Assembly (NCBI GenBank): GCA_947247005.1
Contig: OX365957.1
Span: 9,644,817 to 9,708,816 of the forward strand
Direction of reading: 5' to 3'
DNA from: Spisula solida
Lineage: Eukaryota; Mollusca; Bivalvia; Venerida; Mactridae
DNA length: 64,000 nucleotides
Position 1 is the first letter of the stretch. Every line of letters starts with the position of its first letter. A program made the position numbers and the translations under genes. Below the pieces are notes generated by a model. That model was given only the letters and a program-made list of their open reading frames with translations. It did no database searches and had not been told where the DNA came from. Positions 24,575 through 36,945 of the stretch are shown here, piece after piece.

Positions 24575-25735
24575 TACATAATCTTAATGAAACTTGGTCA
24601 CAATGTATGTCTCTATGAAATATAGGTCTAGTTCGTAATTGGGTCATCTGGGGTAAAAACCTAGGTCACTAAGTCACATCAACATGGGTGAAAGTTTTCC
24701 ATTTTATGACGGATTTCCGTATTTTAGACATGTCCCAAGACCGTTTTTCCAAATCGCGTAAATCCGTCGTAAAAATTGGGGGGGGGGGGGGGGGGGGGGT
24801 TATGCCGACTTTTGCTAGCGCGACCGCGATATTCGTTATTGTTTTAGACCGTATTGGTTTTCCAGTGCACAAATGAAACAACCGTTCTGATTGGCCGATG
24901 AAGTTACCTCTACATGTATCCTGTTAATACGGCACTCGATCTTTCCGCTATTCGGGTATTCAGTACCTGTTTGTACGACATTTGTCATCAAATCGAAAGT
25001 GGAATTTCATCTTTTTCAAACGCAATTAAGCGCGTGAGAAAAGTATGTCAGGCAAAATTGGCGATCGGGAAACGATTGAAATACATTGGCGAATTGGATA
25101 CGAGCGTGACAAAGCTTTGAATGGTTGAATTAAAAAGAAATTAGGTAAAGTCCAGCACCGTTCTTTCCGTCAAAAACTCGGGAAATTGTAATATTTTGTT
25201 GCTGCAAATAAGTTCCATAAAAGCCTCTTGACAATATAAATGGGACTTTAAGTTCACACAGCATTGTATGTATGTGTGTGGTGTTGGTGAACACACAGTG
25301 TTATTTGTAGCAGTTACAAGCATGATAATAAATGGTCAGTCAGTACTCTGAATCTATAGAGGTACACTCAAAGACATTTTGATATTTTATACTTCCATGT
25401 CATGATGATTCAAAGAAACCAATTCATTTAATGTCAATATGAGGAATATTATGCAAAACAATATCCTCTTTAGATCCCTGGAATCTTGAGAAAAATTGTA
25501 TTTTGTCAACATGATTCAGAAGGCCTACTTGCTGGACAGGGACCTTCTTCTTCCAGTTCAGTACAGGTCCAAATCTGGGACAATTTTGTACTTTATATTT
25601 ACAAGATCGTGTGAGCGCCGCACAAGTATTTACAGGGAAGAGTTAAAGAGGTTAAAGAAGGCGGGACACAGCTTAATTCAGAAATTAAACAAAAACTTTA
25701 TTTTCTTTCTTACCGGCGGTATATTTAATAACTGA
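24575..25735. other. Unassigned CpG-bearing region with a 22-base G run
   Basis: A short family a-like remnant (to about 24680) precedes sequence richer in CpG than its surroundings. A run of 22 G at 24778-24799 is unusual. Open frames at 24914-25120 and 25496-25735 on the plus strand are short and match no domain I recognise; no splice structure supports them. They might be exons or transposon remains. Confidence 0.35.
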
Positions 25736-26010
25736 AGAATGCTTTGCCCTAGGATCTTCAAACTTTACATGGAGGTTGGTTATCAACAGTAGACAAACCC
25801 TATCGATTTTGATGTCAAAGGTCAAGGTCACTGTGACCTTTACCATTTCTGACTATTCAATGGTTTCGGTTCAAACCCCCAAGGACGCTTTGCCCTAGGA
25901 TCTTCAAACTTTACATAGAGGTTGGTCATCAATAGTAGATGCTGCCTATTGATTTTGAGGTCAGTAGGTTAAAGGTCAAGGTCTCTGACCTTTACTATTT
26001 TGACTATGGG
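25736..26010 (+). repeat. Two units of a GGTCA-rich dispersed repeat
   Basis: GCTTTGCCCTAGGATCTTCA occurs at 25741 and 25889, each followed by AACTTTACAT and a GGTCA-rich part. The units are about 148 bp. The first carries a perfect inverted AGGTCA pair listed separately. Confidence 0.78.
25825..25839. promoter_or_regulatory. Perfect IR3 nuclear-receptor-type palindrome
   Basis: AGGTCACTGTGACCT is an inverted pair of AGGTCA half-sites with three spacer bases, the textbook estrogen-response-element form. It is inside a repeat, so it may be a chance product of GGTCA-rich sequence. The site is certain, its function is not. Confidence 0.35.
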
Positions 26011-26488
26011 GCATGTGTGTTTTACAAACATCTCATGTTTACTTTTAAGTTTTATTGAAAATTGTGATTTACCTGAAGCAGAGTCATTGTCTTGCTTACA
26101 AAAATATATTTACAAAGAACAATTTTAACCAAATATAGCCCTTAGTGATACAGTACTTACTTAATTAATCCTCAACAAAAACTTGTTTTTTTAGTGCATT
26201 ATCAGATTATCAGACATTTTACATGACAGTAGGTCCGTTTTTGGCAACCTCATGATGCTGGGGTTAAGCTGTTTATGGGCAACCAAAATCACATACCCTT
26301 GGATTTATACTTTACTGGATGATACTGTTCACTATTGTGACCCCGACCTCAACACAAGAACAAAGGTCATACACAAATTGTATTATTTGACAAGAATAGG
26401 CAACTATCAAGCATTTTGTCCAAATTATCTGCACTTCTTGACAAGGTACAACCTTATTAAGTTAAATCCATTGACTATTACTTTTGTT
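26011..26488. other. No gene seen
   Basis: Unassigned sequence. A stretch at 26250-26480 (TGGATGATACTGTTCACTAT, TGACCCCGACCTCAACAC) vaguely resembles other dispersed repeats in the window. Confidence 0.45.
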
Positions 26489-27934
26489 AGCTCACCTGTC
26501 ACAAAGTGACAGAGTGAGCTTTTGTGATCACTCTTCGTCCGTCGTCCGTCCGTCCGTCGTCCGTCCGTCAACAATTTGCTTGTGTAGACACTAGAGGTCA
26601 CATTTTTGGCCTAATCATTATGAAACTTGGTCACAATGATCATATTAACAAAATCTAGGTCAAGTTCGATATTGGGTCATCTGGGGTCAAAAACTAGGTC
26701 ACAAGGTCAAATCATGGGAAAACCTTGTGTAGTCATTAGAGGTCACAACTTTGACCTCATCTTTATGAAACTTGGTCACAATGATTATCTCAACAAAATC
26801 TAGGTCAAGTTCGATATTGGGTTATCCGGGGTCAAAAACTAGGTCACAAGGTCAAATTATAGAAAAACTTTGTGTAGTCACTAGAGGTCACAATTTTGAC
26901 CTAATCTTTATGAAACTTGGTCACAATGATCATCACAACAAAATCTAGGTCAAGTTCGATATTGGGTTATCCGGGGTCAAAAACTAGGTCACAAGGTCAA
27001 ATCATAGAAAAACCTTGTGTAGTCACTAGAGGTCACAATTTTGATCTAATCTTTATGAAACTTAATCGCAATGATCAACACATCAAAATCTAGGTCAAGT
27101 TCGATATTGGGTCATCAGGGGTCAAAAACTAGGTCACTTAGTCAAATCATGGGAATACCTTGTGTAGTCACTAGAGGTCACAATTTTGACCTAATCTTTA
27201 TGAAACTTGATCACAATGATCAGTTTAACAAAATATAGGTTAAGTTAGATACTGGGTTATCTGGGGTCAAAAACTAGGTCACAAGGTCAAATCATAGAAA
27301 AACCTTGTGTAGTCACTAGATGTCACAATTTTGACCTAATCTTTATGAAACTTGGTCACAATGATCATTTCAACAAAATCTAGGTCAAGTTTGTTATTGG
27401 GTCATCTTGGGTCAAAAACTAGGTCACAAGGTCAAATCATAGAAAAACCTTGTGTAGTCATTACAGGTCACAATCTTGACCTAATCTTTATGAAACTTGG
27501 TCACAATGATCACCTCAACAAAATCTAGGTCAAGTTAGATATTGCATCATCCGGTGTCAAAAACTAGGTCACAAGGTCAAATCATAGAAAAACCTTGTGT
27601 AGTCACTAGAGGTCACAATTTTGACCTTATCTTTATGAAACTTGGTCACAATGAACATCACAACACAATCTAGGTCATGTCCGATATTGGGTCATCTAAG
27701 GTAAATAACTAGGTCACAAGGTCAAATCATAGAAAATCCTTGTGTAGTCACTAGAGGTCACAATTTTAGCCTAATCCTTATGAAACTTGGTCAGAGTGAT
27801 CATCTCAGCAACATCTAGGTCAAGTGCGATATTGTGTCATATGGGACCAAGAACTAGGTCACTAGGTCAAATCACAGATCTTGCATGTACTGCTACAACA
27901 GATGAGCGACCTAGGGCCCTTTGGGCACTATTGT
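26489..27934 (+). mobile_element. Hairpin-ended repeat, family a (longest copy)
   Basis: A complete 5' hairpin is followed by GTCCGTC microsatellite and about eight or nine 145-bp units; TAGTCA starts at 26730 and 26875 show the period directly. The 3' end reads ACAGATGAGCGACCT and AGGGCCCTTTGGGCACTATTG, with changes that weaken the hairpin. No protein is encoded. Confidence 0.85.
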
Positions 27935-28019
27935 ATAATTTGCACAGACACTTGTTCACTATTAGAACCCCAACCTCTACTCAGTAGAAGTCAAATAGTA
28001 ATTCAAAGGTTTTAGGTTG

Positions 28020-28240
28020 AAAGTGAAAACAAAATCACCATGTGAAAAGCTTTTTTGGAGGCCTTTTATTTTTTATAACAGCAAGTCAGAAGTGCCAGAA
28101 TTGCTCTCAGAAGTACTTTAAAATGCTGTTTTCAAGGAGCTTCCGGGGGCCTCCGGCCCCCTGGACCCCTGGCCAAGGCTTTGCCCTGGACCCACCGGGG
28201 GTCCTGCGGTCCCCTGGCCCCCAGCGTATTTTTCAGTATT
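28020..28240. repeat. GC-rich, palindrome-rich segment
   Basis: An abrupt GC-rich stretch in AT-rich DNA, with GGGGGCCTCCGGCCCCC and CCACCGGGGGTCCTGCGG. Several short inverted repeats of GGGGCC type overlap. A similar GC-rich palindrome is at 37886-37942. Probably a transposon end; no open frame is convincing. Confidence 0.55.
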
Positions 28241-28261
28241 TTCATATTTCTCAACTTTCAC

Positions 28262-28514
28262 CCATGCATCAAAGAAAAACCTTGTTAACACTCTAGAGGT
28301 CACATTTTTGACGTAATCTTTATGACACTTGGTCACAATGTTTGTCGCTATCAAGTCTAGGTCAAGTTCGTAACTGGGAAATGTGTAGCTTTATGAAATC
28401 TAGGTCCAGTTCGCAACTGGGTCATCTGGGGTCAAAAACTTGGTCACCAGGTCACTGATTCTGCCTAAACTGCTAGTCATCAGGTGAGCGCTATAGGGCC
28501 AATGGCCCTCTTGT
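28262..28514 (+). mobile_element. Hairpin-ended repeat, 3' part
   Basis: Starts inside a unit (AACCTTGTTAACACTCTAG) and ends TCAGGTGAGCGCTAT with the hairpin AGGGCCAATGGCCCT and CTTGT. The stem is shorter than in family a but fully paired. Confidence 0.72.
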
Positions 28515-29569
28515 TACACTCATAAGTTTTGTCTGCCCTTTTCCTCTGTAATCATTGGTTGGATTTCAATGAAAGGTTGCATTATTTATCATTACGAAGT
28601 CTAGTAGTGCATATTATGAGAGCACATTTCAGTGACTGTGTCAAGCAGTATCTGGGGGTTACAATCATCACATTCAGTGATATTTCTTGCCACTGTGAAT
28701 CCAATCATAGCTATAACATTTCTTGCTCTGGTAAAATCAATATCTAATCTTAGTGTTTATAAAAATATTGTTTGGTACAATCAGAATTCATATCAATTAT
28801 TTAGTGTTTTCAATTTTGTGACAAAAAAGATGCAATCCATTTTGCTTCCAGTACAAATGCAACTCAATTTATCAACACTAGTTCAAGCAATGTAACCTTT
28901 CAAAACAATCAAAAAAATTGATATTAAATCGAAACAACCAATTCTCAACATTGTAGAAAAGATAGATCAATTACAGTTTGGAATAGTTATATTGGTTATA
29001 AGAGTATGCAATCATCTATCATGTTTATCCAGGGAACATGCTCGATGTAATACACTTCCAGCCAGATCTCATCTCTATACACTGCTTATATATGGATATT
29101 CCTGATCCACAAATCAAATTGAATCATTGTTCAACATCTCCATAAGTTGTATCCTAGCCACAAAATCAGTACTATTAAAGTATATAAGAAGTATAATTGA
29201 AGCTCTCTTCTGTAGTATCAATTCCATGTTATTGAAGTATGGGCTTCAAATGTACTTCCACTCTGTAGAAAAATAATAAAAAATTATATGCAATTTATAG
29301 GAGGAAGTATCATCCTTCTTTGTTTTGTATGGGTAAATGGTACTTTCCCATTTTGAAAAATTGATCAATATTCCCAATTTCAAAGGCAAGAAATTACCAA
29401 TTTTGTGCTAAAGCCATTCATGTTAATTTGTAATACCATTAAATATTACCATTAAATATGCTTAATGTTTCTTCCCCATCTGAGGCAGGACTTAAAATTT
29501 GGAACCAAATATATTAACATCACTGGTAGTTTTCACACCTCCATGGGGTTTGTTTGCAACTATGTTTTT
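28515..29569. other. No gene; one repeat fragment
   Basis: AT-rich. The start (GTAATCATTGGTTGGATTTC) resembles the repeat at 22760-22880. Open frames at 28529-28895 are not convincing. Confidence 0.45.
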
Positions 29570-30183
29570 AGCTCACCTGTCACATAATGACAGGATGAGC
29601 TGTTGCGATCACTCTTAGTTCGCCCGTCCGTCTGTCCAATGGGTACTTAGGTGGCTACTTTTTATGGATAAACCAGTTGAAAATAATTAAAACGAAAGTA
29701 GAATTTTCTTTTACATGGCTAAAAATTTCTTTTATGTAGCTAAAATTAGACACATAACTACTCTTCATTCCGTATTGTAGCCACATAAATACCATTACGT
29801 TAGAACGTCCGTCCATCCACAATTTCTTGTGAACACATTAGAGGACACAGTTATGGCCCAATCTTCATGAAATTTGGTCAGAATGTTTGTCTTCATGAAG
29901 TCTAGGTCAAGTTTAAAACTAGTTCATGTGGGGTAAAAAACTAGGTCACAAGGTAATATCTTAGAAAAAACTTGTGAACACATTAGAGGACACAATATGG
30001 CCCAATCTTCTTGAAACTGGGTCAGAATGTTAGTCTCTATGAAATCTAGGCCAAGTGCCAAACTGGGTCATGTGGGGTCAAAAACTAGGTCATTAGGTCA
30101 ACTCTTAGAAAGAGCTTGCCAACACACTAGAGACAAGAGTTATGGTCCAATCTTCATGAAATTTGGTCAGAATGCTTGTCTCT
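29570..30183 (+). mobile_element. Hairpin-ended repeat, 5' part, cut by a DNA transposon
   Basis: It starts AGCTCACCTGTCACATAATG with GACAGGATGAGCT, then GTCCGTC and units with AACACATTAGAGGACACA and CAATCTTCATGAAATTTGG. It stops at CTTGTCTCT, where the element at 30184-33563 begins. The sequence at 33594-33793 may be its displaced 3' part. Confidence 0.68.
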
Positions 30184-33100
30184 AGGCCAGGACTTTTTAA
30201 TTTTACGGTTTACAAAACCGGCGACCCTATTTTTTACGAAAGTGGAAGAAAAATAAAAATTGAATTTCACTTTTTGGGAGGCGTTTAAGCCTCTCATTAC
30301 TACCATTGTCCATTTCTTAATACCAAATTAACCGCCTTTAGGCTGCTATGTGAATCCGCATTCAAGTAGTTCCAGAAACTGTCAACATTCCCAATACTGC
30401 TACATATGTTTCTCCAAATGTTTTAACTGATTTAAGCCAATCAGCAACATTTGTTTATTCTAAGATAAAAAATTATTGTGAAACTGATTGTTAAATCGAT
30501 ATTTTTGCAAAAAAAATCACTACACCGGCCGATACCGAACGCTGTGAGGGAAGTGATTACAATACGGTATTGTAGAATCTGATAAATAGGCGCGTAGTAT
30601 TATTTTAAAGCCACTTTTGATATACGCATTTAATACACGTATTACATATAAATTAATATGCACCTTTTAACAATTATTTAGATACCCAACATGCCTATAT
30701 AGTCACATATGCCTATTTTGACATTCACGACAAGATCGGCAGTAAGAAAACGAACATTAAACGTGTAAAGTCGGTTTAAGCTTTAGTAGCAGCAACCAGA
30801 TCGCCTCCCATCAGTACATCAGTGCTTTGATTTATTTTTGCCGATGGCACGATTCGTCAAAAGATCGATAATTTTCCATGTAATAATGATCAAATAGACC
30901 AAATAATTTAGCTACTTTTATGAAGATAGTTAGACCGCTTTTTAGTTGTCCACTACTTTCACAAATTCAAGTGAACAGTGCAGCGGTGTACGTTGCTGTT
31001 TTTGTGTTTTCTAATCAATTGTGTGTATTGCTGGACGTTTAACTGTACGTCTGCAGTTGTAAGTACAATAAATGTTCCGAGATCACAAAGCCGGTTGTAG
31101 TTTACTAATTTTAATGAGTCGCAACAATAACAATCACAAAGTTTAGATTCACAGAGATCAGATATATCACAAAGATATTAATTATTTCACACAGTCACAA
31201 TTTATCAAATTAAATCAAATGCACAAAGTCTATACTTCACAAAGATACTGTCTTTTCAAATTATATTAAGTTCTGTCTTATGTCTAAAGTTAAGTCCAAG
31301 TTTATAAGGTTACCCTCAACTCTAGCAGACAGAGTAATTCACTCAATCTGAGAAGCCAATCAAGTTACTTAAACCAAACATATCAGACTTAATATGTAAA
31401 GTATTTCACACCTATGATAATTCAATTAAAACTTGAAATAAAAGTATGATAACCATTTAAGAAATAATAACAAACAATCACAAACTGGATTGACTTAATC
31501 ACCTGATTCACAAAGAAAAATGCAAGATAATATACTTAGAAAGAAGTCCTATGAAAATGCATGAAGACAAATGAAGACACACAGAGGCTAAAATTACTAA
31601 AATAGGATAATAATCAGTTTAGAGATGGAATGAATGCGTAATAATAATTGGTAATCACAACAAATCAACATTTTTGAAAGCCATGTAAAATAGGATGAAA
31701 TTGTAATCATAATACTACCGTCAAAACAAGCACAGTTATCGTATTGAAAACGTATCGATATTAAAGTACCATGACCTCACGTGAACTAGGTCGCCTCATT
31801 TTCGAAAAGCTTGACTCTATTTTCCGTAAATAGACGGATGACGTCATATAAAATAAACATCGACCAAATTGTACATGTAATTTAATTTAGTTCTCTGCGT
31901 GCATAGGTTTGCGTATTTTGTGCGAAGATTTTAATTAATTCATAATATTGTTCCAGACTACGAGTTCTTGATACCATCGTAAATAGCATTGTTGCGTTGG
32001 GATTAAATAGGTGGTCGAACTAACGACCTTGAATTGAGCTGGGACGAATATCGGGCATATGTCCCAGAATTGAGACAACTTGACATCCTTATATTTATCC
32101 AGCTTGATTAGATTATCATGATTATTTGGTTGCAGATCGATGAATTTATCTTACGTTGGATCAGTTCGACGCTAGATCTAATTGACGCGAAATTTAACAT
32201 GCACATGTATGTTTTGCGAAGACGGAACACATTCATAATTACCTTCAAATATTAGTCCATTATTGTTACATAACATGAATATATTTTATCAATCATGCAT
32301 TATTCCAATAGAACAGATTAAACAGACGTCTAAAGCGTGAAGTCTATTAAATTAGCGATGTGTTGATATGTTTCTATTAATTGTGTCAAAGCGCGCTAAT
32401 AAATACTCGAGCATGTAGATCTAGATCAATCAAAATTCCAATGTGCATAAAGTTCGGCTATGATTTCTTTGATGTCGGTTCTCCTATAGTTTCTTTTGAT
32501 TGCCCGACATAAGTCTGCAACGTCTAATATTTATAGGGGTGGGCCGATGCATCGAAATATCGATGCATTGCGATTCCGAGTGTCCCGATAGTATGGATCG
32601 ATAGTAGAAGTCTCGATCCAATAACTATCGCCGATAGTTAGCTCAACAACCGATAGTTACGATAGTTTCCATATTATTAATAAAGTTTATTATTAATATA
32701 AAACAACTTCCGTTTTCGTTAAAAAACTAATTGTAAATAACCAAACGCATCAAAACAGCCACAAATTGGCACAATGGGCCAATATCGCCTTAATTTTATC
32801 AATCTATTTCTGTCAAATTATTATTTTAAATCATTTCCACAAATAGTAGATTTGTATGTTGTACAACAAAGTGATATCTTACACAGTGAAAATGACCATT
32901 TACAAGTTAATCTCTGGTTTTAAAATCTTGGCAATAACTATTGCAATAGTATCACAATAGTTTCCAGCAATACAATAGTATCGCAATAGTACTTTCAGCA
33001 ATAGCAATAGTATTGCAATAGTCAAAATTTGACTCAATAGTCACCCCTAAATATTTAGCGGTGGCATTTCTATGATGTAATGATTGAAGTTACAATGTTG

Positions 33101-33563
33101 GTACGACTGTCTTTGATCGGAATAACAGTAAGGGCATGGTATTTTATTGTTGCGGTGTTTTTATCCGCTATATCTCGCTATTGACCATATACGTTATGTT
33201 TTCATAATTTATTTTATAACCTGCACGCGTTTCACAAATACTTCACAATTTTCTCGTTTGGAGAGTGCGCACGCGCGCACATGGACTGCCGTTGTATACG
33301 TTGCTATAGTCGGACGTATACGTAACGCCGTTGCTATGGATCGTACAAATAAGTTTCTGCTTCTGTCTCGACTTTTTAAGTAGATACAGTGGTGTATGTT
33401 ATAAATGTCTTAAATACTGAGGTTATGGCTGTAGGGTAAAATTCGCAACGAAATTAGGTGGTGGGGTAAGAAACCAAAATTTTTTTAAATTTTTTTTTCG
33501 ACCGGCTGGTGGACCTTTTTCCAAAAAATTCTTGTAAACCAGAAAATAAAAAAGAAGTGGCCC
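30184..33563 (+). mobile_element. DNA transposon, copy A
   Basis: The left end AGGCCAGGACTTTTTAATTT and then ACGGTTTACAAAACCGGCG is a diverged inverted counterpart of the right end (33520-33563), whose complement carries GGCCACTTCTTTTTTATTTT and CTGGTTTACAAG. Much of its length recurs in inverted orientation as copy B (36946-44641). No transposase frame is left and the superfamily is not identified. It contains the hAT-type MITE at 32534-33049, and the 30300-30835 and 30900-31715 parts are absent from copy B. Confidence 0.75.
32534..33049. mobile_element. hAT-type MITE with 8-bp target duplication
   Basis: It starts TAGGGGTGGGCCGATGCAT and ends AGTCACCCCTA, flanked by AATATTTA on both sides (32526-32533 and 33050-33057). 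Copy B at about 37430 has a single GATATTTAGCGGCGGC instead, which is the empty site. It contains no transposase. Confidence 0.9.
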
Positions 33564-33593
33564 TACGAAATCAAAAAAAAAAATTGTATAAAT

Positions 33594-33793
33594 TTTGGTC
33601 TAATCTATCAATATGGGTTATCCGATGTAAATAACAAGGTTGCTGGTTAGGACTATATGATATCCTTGTACATGCAACTGAGACTGCATTAATTTGATTC
33701 TTTGAAGTTGTAAATGATTTCTTACTTTGCCTTGCGGGCCTTCATGAACTATAAACGACAGGTGAGCGACCTAGGGCCCTTTGGGCCCTCTTG
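33594..33793 (+). mobile_element. 3' end of a hairpin-ended repeat
   Basis: AAATTTTGGTCTAATCTATC leads to CGACAGGTGAGCGACCT, the perfect hairpin AGGGCCCTTTGGGCCCT and CTTGTTG. The pre-terminal CCTTGTACATGCAACTGAG is shared with 13265 and 16515. It may be the other half of the element cut at 30184. Confidence 0.75.
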
Positions 33794-34294
33794 TTGCCAT
33801 TCACTATGTCCCGAGATGGGCGTATTTTGTGACATTTTGGCTATTGTTTAATATAATTATACATGTACAGGCTATGCATACTGCTTTAGCAATATTATAT
33901 TTACCTGAAACATTCTGTTATACTACATTATCCTGATTACTTAACATTGCATTAGTTTGTAAGAAACACTAAATTTAAATTTCAAATTCCATCAACATGG
34001 CTCAAATATAAACAGGACTGGTGTTATCGTAAGAATTTCAAGTTGTGAAATTCACTCATGCTGCATAATTAACTAATAAATGATTGTTGAAGACTCAAAA
34101 GTATCTACATAGTCCCCGGTACTTCTTTGAAATAAAAGTACCATTTACTAAAGTTGATTAAAGTTAAAGCCTGGAGTCTTGAAGTGAAATATACCAGTAT
34201 GTGAGAAGTACAGTTAAAGTCTCACCACAGACTATTGTGTTTGTTAATTTACTTACATAGGCTTGTCATAATATATGATATGTTTGTGTTTCAG
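33794..34294 (+). other. Intron sequence before the receptor start exon
   Basis: AT-rich sequence ending in the acceptor TATGTTTGTGTTTCAG at 34294. The acceptor two bases before the ATG implies at least one untranslated exon upstream. I cannot place that exon or a promoter. Confidence 0.55.
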
Positions 34295-34711
34295 ATATGT
34301 TTACCAGTATAAGGGAGATGTGGTTGATTGTAGGATTATCTTCATTCTTCTTCTGTATGTGCAGCAGTATGGATCATAGTAAAACCTATCTACATGACAT
34401 AAATGGTGAACATGTGACGTGTAATAAATGTAAACCTGGAGAGAAATTCCTCAATCATTGTACGAAAGATGGCAGAAATGCTGAGTGTATGGCGTGTCCA
34501 AAGGGAACATTCAATACGCATTATACGATAGCAAGGAGTTGTGCCCCTTGTGGCACACAATGTAAGGACACTGAAAGACAAGAGATAGAAAAGAATTGTA
34601 CTTCAACTGCTAACATGTCGTGTATATGTCGGGATGGTTTTTATCATGAAGCGACCGGAATCTGTTTAGTGCAAACTGCCTGTCGTCCTGGTAAAGGTGT
34701 GAAACACAAAG
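34295..34711 (+). CDS. TNF receptor superfamily member, start exon
   Basis: The ATG at 34297 lies two bases after the acceptor TTTGTGTTTCAG. The first 25 or so residues (MFTSIREMWLIVGLSSFFFC) form a signal peptide; a second Met at residue 8 gives a shorter, equally good one. Cysteine-rich sequence follows: CNKCKPGEKFLNHC, then CMACPKGTFNTHYTIARSC, CAPCGTQC, CTSTANMSCICRDGF and CLVQTACRPGKG. This is the pattern of TNFR cysteine-rich domains 1 and 2 plus the start of 3. N-glycosylation motifs NCT and NMS are present. The donor GGTAATG after base 34711 leaves phase 1. If the exon is read through, translation stops at the TAA at 34726. Family assignment rests on cysteine spacing and the CPKGTF-type motifs. 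Confidence 0.9.
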
Positions 34712-34770
34712 GTAATGTTGGTACTTAAAATACTCTCACAATACCTTGGGCATAGGAGTAAATTGTTTTT

Positions 34771-36075
34771 AGCTCACCTGAGCATGAAGTGCTCAAGGTG
34801 AGCTATTGTGATCACTCACCGTCCGTCGTCCGTCCGTACGAATGCACCGGTAGTTGTGGGGTGTGGAACAATAGGCTATTTTTAGATTCCATTCATTCCG
34901 TCACTTGTGGGGTGCAAAATGCTACTTGTGGGTTGCAACCAAACAAAAGAAAGAACAAAAGAAAACCCCACAAATACCGTCTCATGAGTACGTCCGTCCG
35001 TCCGTCCGTCCGTCCGTCCGTCCGTCCACACTTTCAAATGACATCTCCTTTGAAACCGTTTGACGAATATTGATGAAATTTTGCCTGGATGTTCCTGACA
35101 TAGGGGGATTTAAAAATTGCTCAAATAAAGTTGATCCATCTAGAACTCTGGTTGCCAGGTAACAAAACCTTTAAAAATCTTCTTCTAAGAAACCAGAAGG
35201 CATAGAGCTTAGATATTTAGCATGAAGCATTGAGTGGTGGACCAAGATTGCTCAAATCATGACCCCCGGGTCAATATTGGAGATATATATAGAAAAAACT
35301 TTAAAAAATCTTCTTCTCTGGAACCACAAGGCATAGAGCTTAGATATTGAGCATGTAGCATTGTCTAGTGGACCTCTACCAAGATTGCTCAAATTGTGAC
35401 CCCCGGGTCAATATTGGCCCCACCCAGACTCCTCATAATTTTATATAAGAAATATATAAGAAATATATAGAAAAACTTTAAAAAATCTTCTCTGGAACCA
35501 CAAGGCATAGAGCTTAGATATTTTGCTAGTAGCATTGTCTGGTGGACCTTTACCAAGATTGCTCAAATCATGACCCCTGGGTCAATATTGGCCCACCCCG
35601 TGCCTCCCTTAATTTTACATAAGAGATATATAGAATGTTATTTTAAAAATCTTCTCTGGAACCACAAGGCATAGAGCTTAGATATTTTGCTAGTAGCATT
35701 GTCTGGTGGACCTTTACCAAGATTGCTCAAATCATGACCCCTGGGTCAATATTGGCCCACCCCGTGCCTCCCTTAATTTTACATAAGAGATATATAGAAT
35801 GTTATTTTAAAAATCTTCTCTGGAACCACAAGGCATAGATCTTAGATAGTTGGCTTGTAGCATTGTCTAGTGGACCTTTACCAAGATTGCCCAAATCATG
35901 ACCCCTGGATCAATATTGGGCCTCCCTTAATTTTGTATAAGAGATATATAGAAAAAACTTTAAAAATCTTTTCAGACTTCTTCTCTTGAACCGCTTGATG
36001 GATCTTCATAAAATTTGGTCTGTAGCAATAAGGTCCTTTCTCAAAGTTAGGGCACTTGTCTTCTTTAGGCCACCT
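34771..36075 (+). mobile_element. Hairpin-ended repeat, family b
   Basis: It starts AGCTCACCTGAGCATGAAG and closes with TGCTCAAGGTGAGCT. The inner stem GAGCA/TGCTC replaces the TGTCAC/GTGACA of family a, with pairing kept. GTCCGTC and a body with CCTGGATGTTCCTGACATAG and about 178-bp units (GGAACCACAAGGCATAGAGC, TAGCATTGTCTGGTGGACC) follow. A family c element begins at 36082. The family b 3' end at 44642-44710 may be its displaced end. Confidence 0.78.
34854..34973. mobile_element. 120-bp MITE inside family b
   Basis: TTGTGGGGT at the left and ACCCCACAA at the right form inverted ends. Within it are GTGGAACAATAGGCTA and AAACAAAAGAAAGAACAAAA. A longer relative (48457-49013) occupies the same place in another family b copy; the copy at 47379 lacks it. 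Confidence 0.65.
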
Positions 36076-36081
36076 CTTTTC

Positions 36082-36945
36082 AGCTCACCTGTCACATAGT
36101 GACAAGATGAGCTTTTGTGATCGCTCTTCGTCTATCGTCCGGTGTCAGTGCGGCCGTCCGTCCGTGCGTCAACAATTCATTTAAACGACTTCTCCTCCTA
36201 AACCACTAGGCCAACTTCAACCAAACTCCACAGGAATGTTCCTTGGGTGGTCCTTTCTAAAAATAGCTAAAAGCATAGTAATCTATAAATAACTCTTGTT
36301 GCCATGGCAACCGTTAGGAAAATCTGTTAAAAATCAACCTTCATGGCAAAAATCTTCTAAAAAATCATTAAAAATCAACCACTGGCCAGATTTCCAAACA
36401 ATTTTACAGAAATAGTTCTTAGGTTGCCCTCTTGACATTTTTGTCTTGATTCGTCAAAAAACATGGCCTCCAGTGGGCGGGGCTCGTTTTTCCTTATATG
36501 TCTATGGTAAAATCTTTAAAAATCTTCTCGCCTGAAAGTACTGGTTGGATTTCATTATAAATTTGTCAAATTGTACTTTGGGTGCTCCTTTCTTAAAATA
36601 GCTAAAAGTATTACATTCCATGCAGGACTCTGGTTGCCATGGCAACTGATAGGAAAATCTTTAAAAAATCAGATTTCAAAATAATGCCAGTGGGTGGTGT
36701 GCTGTTTTTCCCTATATATAGTAAAATCTTCTCCTTTAAAAGTACTGGTTGGATTTCATGTTAAAGTGGTAACAATGTTCCTTGGGTTATCCTTTCTAAA
36801 AATAGCTAAAAGAATTATAATCCATGCAGAACTGGTTGCCATGACAACTGATTGGAAATTTTGTTTAAAAAAACAACACAAAAATATGGTTCTACTTGAT
36901 CAATATGCACAGGTGAGCGACCTAGGGCCCTGTGGGCCCTCTTGT
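36082..36945 (+). mobile_element. Hairpin-ended repeat, family c (complete)
   Basis: AGCTCACCTGTCACATAG and GTGACAAGATGAGCT form the 5' hairpin (one outer mismatch), then GTCCGTGCGTC and the family c body with GTTGCCATGGCAACC palindromes. It ends CACAGGTGAGCGACCT, hairpin AGGGCCCTGTGGGCCCT, CTTGT. It directly abuts the right end of copy B. Confidence 0.8.

Noticed and set aside
34789..35073. 94-codon frame with SVRPSVRPSVRPS
   Set aside because: The peptide is the translation of the GTCCGTC microsatellite in a family b repeat.
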